Positions 5,582 through 6,476 of a stretch of DNA of 6,476 bases are shown here, in pieces. The position numbers were made by a program, and so were the translations under genes. Location: the NCBI GenBank assembly GCA_964417835.1, contig CAYQJD010000042.1, positions 1 to 6,476 on the forward strand, in the 5' to 3' direction. The stretch's first letter is position 1. The number at the start of each line of letters is the position of its first letter. The stretch comes from UMGS1124 sp964417835 (lineage in GTDB: Bacteria; Bacillota_I; Bacilli_A; RF39; UBA660). The notes under the pieces are model-generated. The model had not been told where the DNA came from. It saw only the letters and a list, made by a program, of their open reading frames with translations, and did no database searches.

Positions 5582-6427
5582 ATGAAAAATATTATTCTTG
5601 ATACTTTATTAGATGGAATAAAAATAGTTCCATTCTTGTTTTTTGCTTTTTTAATTATTGAATTGTTTGAACATAAGTTGTCAAATAAAACAAAAAAAAT
5701 TATTACAAAATCTGGTAAGATTGGGCCAATAGTGGGAGCGTTATTAGGAATTATTCCACAATGTGGATTTTCTGTTATAGCTACAAATTTTTATATAACG
5801 CGAGTTATAACATTGGGCACTTTATTTTCAATTTACTTATCTACGAGTGATGAAATGATACCTATTATGATTAGCCAAAATGTAAATATAAAAATTATTT
5901 TAAGTATTCTAGCAATAAAATTCATTAGTGGGGTGATTTTTGGATTTCTAATTGATCTTATATTTCGTAAAAATAATATTGAATATGATTACCATATGTG
6001 TGATGAAGATCATTGTAACTGTAAATATAGTGTTTTTAAGTCTAGTATTAAACATACTATGAAGACTTTAATATTTATCTTTGTTATATCATTTTTAATT
6101 AATATTTTATTAGAATATTGTGGTACTAAAATTATAAGTAAAATATTTATGAAAAATAATTTGTTTGGACCATTTATTGGCTCTTTAATTGGATTGGTTC
6201 CAAATTGTGGAGCTAGTATAGCGTTAACTGAATTATATTTGAATAATGCTATTAATTTTGGAACGTGTATAGCAGGTTTGTTAACAGGAAGCGGGGTTGC
6301 TTTGGCATTATTATTTAAATCAAACAAAAATTTAAAAGAAAATACTTTTATAGTAGCAACTTTGTATATAATAGGTGTATTTATTGGTATAATAATCGAA
6401 ATTTTAGGTAAAATAGTATTGCGTTAA
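5582..6427 (+). CDS. Putative heavy-metal exporter (PF11449 / ArsP_2 type; putative Mn or As efflux)
   Basis: This is a 281-residue polytopic membrane protein with about eight hydrophobic segments (roughly 10-30, 48-66, 74-97, 103-128, 158-180, 195-213, 226-247, 254-277). It has two homologous halves: GPIVGALLGIIPQCGFSV (48-65) with TLGTLFSIYLSTSDE, and GPFIGSLIGLVPNCGASI (196-213) with NFGTCIAGLLTGSG. The PQCG and PNCG motifs, each with a cysteine in a proline-broken helix, probably line the transport path. The loop between the halves (about 130-152) carries H138, C140, D141, E142, D143, H144, C145 and C147, a likely metal-binding patch typical of the family. The family is named variously as putative manganese transporter or arsenic efflux protein, and the true substrate is not settled by sequence. 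It is transcribed alone from a strong consensus promoter that shows no clear metal-responsive operator. The family call is confident; the substrate is inferred. Confidence 0.88.
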   Translation: MKNIILDTLLDGIKIVPFLFFAFLIIELFEHKLSNKTKKIITKSGKIGPIVGALLGIIPQCGFSVIATNFYITRVITLGTLFSIYLSTSDEMIPIMISQNVNIKIILSILAIKFISGVIFGFLIDLIFRKNNIEYDYHMCDEDHCNCKYSVFKSSIKHTMKTLIFIFVISFLINILLEYCGTKIISKIFMKNNLFGPFIGSLIGLVPNCGASIALTELYLNNAINFGTCIAGLLTGSGVALALLFKSNKNLKENTFIVATLYIIGVFIGIIIEILGKIVLR

Positions 6428-6437
6428 ATTTTAAGTA

Positions 6438-6458
6438 AAGTGCACAATTAAGTGCATT
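6438..6458. repeat. Short dyad and repeated AAGTGCA after the exporter gene
   Basis: AGTGCAC (6439-6445) pairs with GTGCATT (6452-6458), including one G-T pair, across AATTAA. The heptamer AAGTGCA also occurs twice in direct orientation (6438 and 6450), 12 bases apart. No T-run follows, so it is not a convincing terminator. It may be an operator or the edge of an element beyond the window. Confidence 0.4.
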
Positions 6459-6476
6459 ACGACCCAAAATGTGTAT

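Noticed and set aside
6010..6327. 105-codon frame on the minus strand within the exporter
   Set aside because: It is antisense to the second conserved half (PNCG motif) of the exporter, with no promoter or ribosome site seen.

Overview
The window is very AT-rich and every gene lies on the + strand. All tryptophans in the readable proteins are encoded by TGG, and all intact genes end in TAA or TAG, so nothing suggests a recoded TGA. Strong AGGAGG-type ribosome sites, textbook sigma-A promoters, a CIRCE-like heat-shock operator, a rubrerythrin, and DUF975/CmpB-type membrane proteins together suggest an anaerobic low-GC Firmicute (Clostridia, or an anaerobic Bacilli/Erysipelotrichia lineage). 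The species cannot be named from the sequence.

Layout. (1) 1-2222: a two-gene membrane-protein operon. The first gene is open from base 1 with no start codon in the window, so it is 5'-partial or 5'-truncated. It carries a DUF975-like region followed by a 'putative ABC transporter permease' (PF06541, CmpB-type) domain. The second gene overlaps it by one base and is a stand-alone copy of that second domain. A 44-base imperfect palindrome occupies the first bases of the window. (2) 2223-2864: a rubrerythrin gene with its own promoter, a PerR-like 7-1-7 dyad over the -10 box, and a terminator. (3) 2870-4841: htpG (bacterial Hsp90), with a CIRCE-like HrcA operator overlapping its -35 box, a very short leader, and a strong terminator that begins inside the stop codon region. 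(4) 4842-5475: the wreck of an ABC-F family ATPase gene. It lacks a normal start codon, is frameshifted, and has lost its middle, so that the start of the first ATPase domain is joined to the end of the second. (5) 5488-6427: a terminator-like hairpin, a perfect consensus promoter, and a polytopic heavy-metal exporter of the PF11449 type (annotated in databases as a putative manganese or arsenic exporter). (6) 6428-6476: a short non-coding end with a small stem and a repeated AAGTGCA.

The genes form a stress- and envelope-oriented neighbourhood: peroxide reduction, protein folding, metal export, and membrane proteins of unknown role. They are separate transcription units rather than one pathway. 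The most informative features are regulatory (the CIRCE-like site at htpG and the PerR-like site at the rubrerythrin gene), plus the decayed ABC-F gene and the palindrome inside an open frame at the left edge. I do not see a clearly new biological system here.
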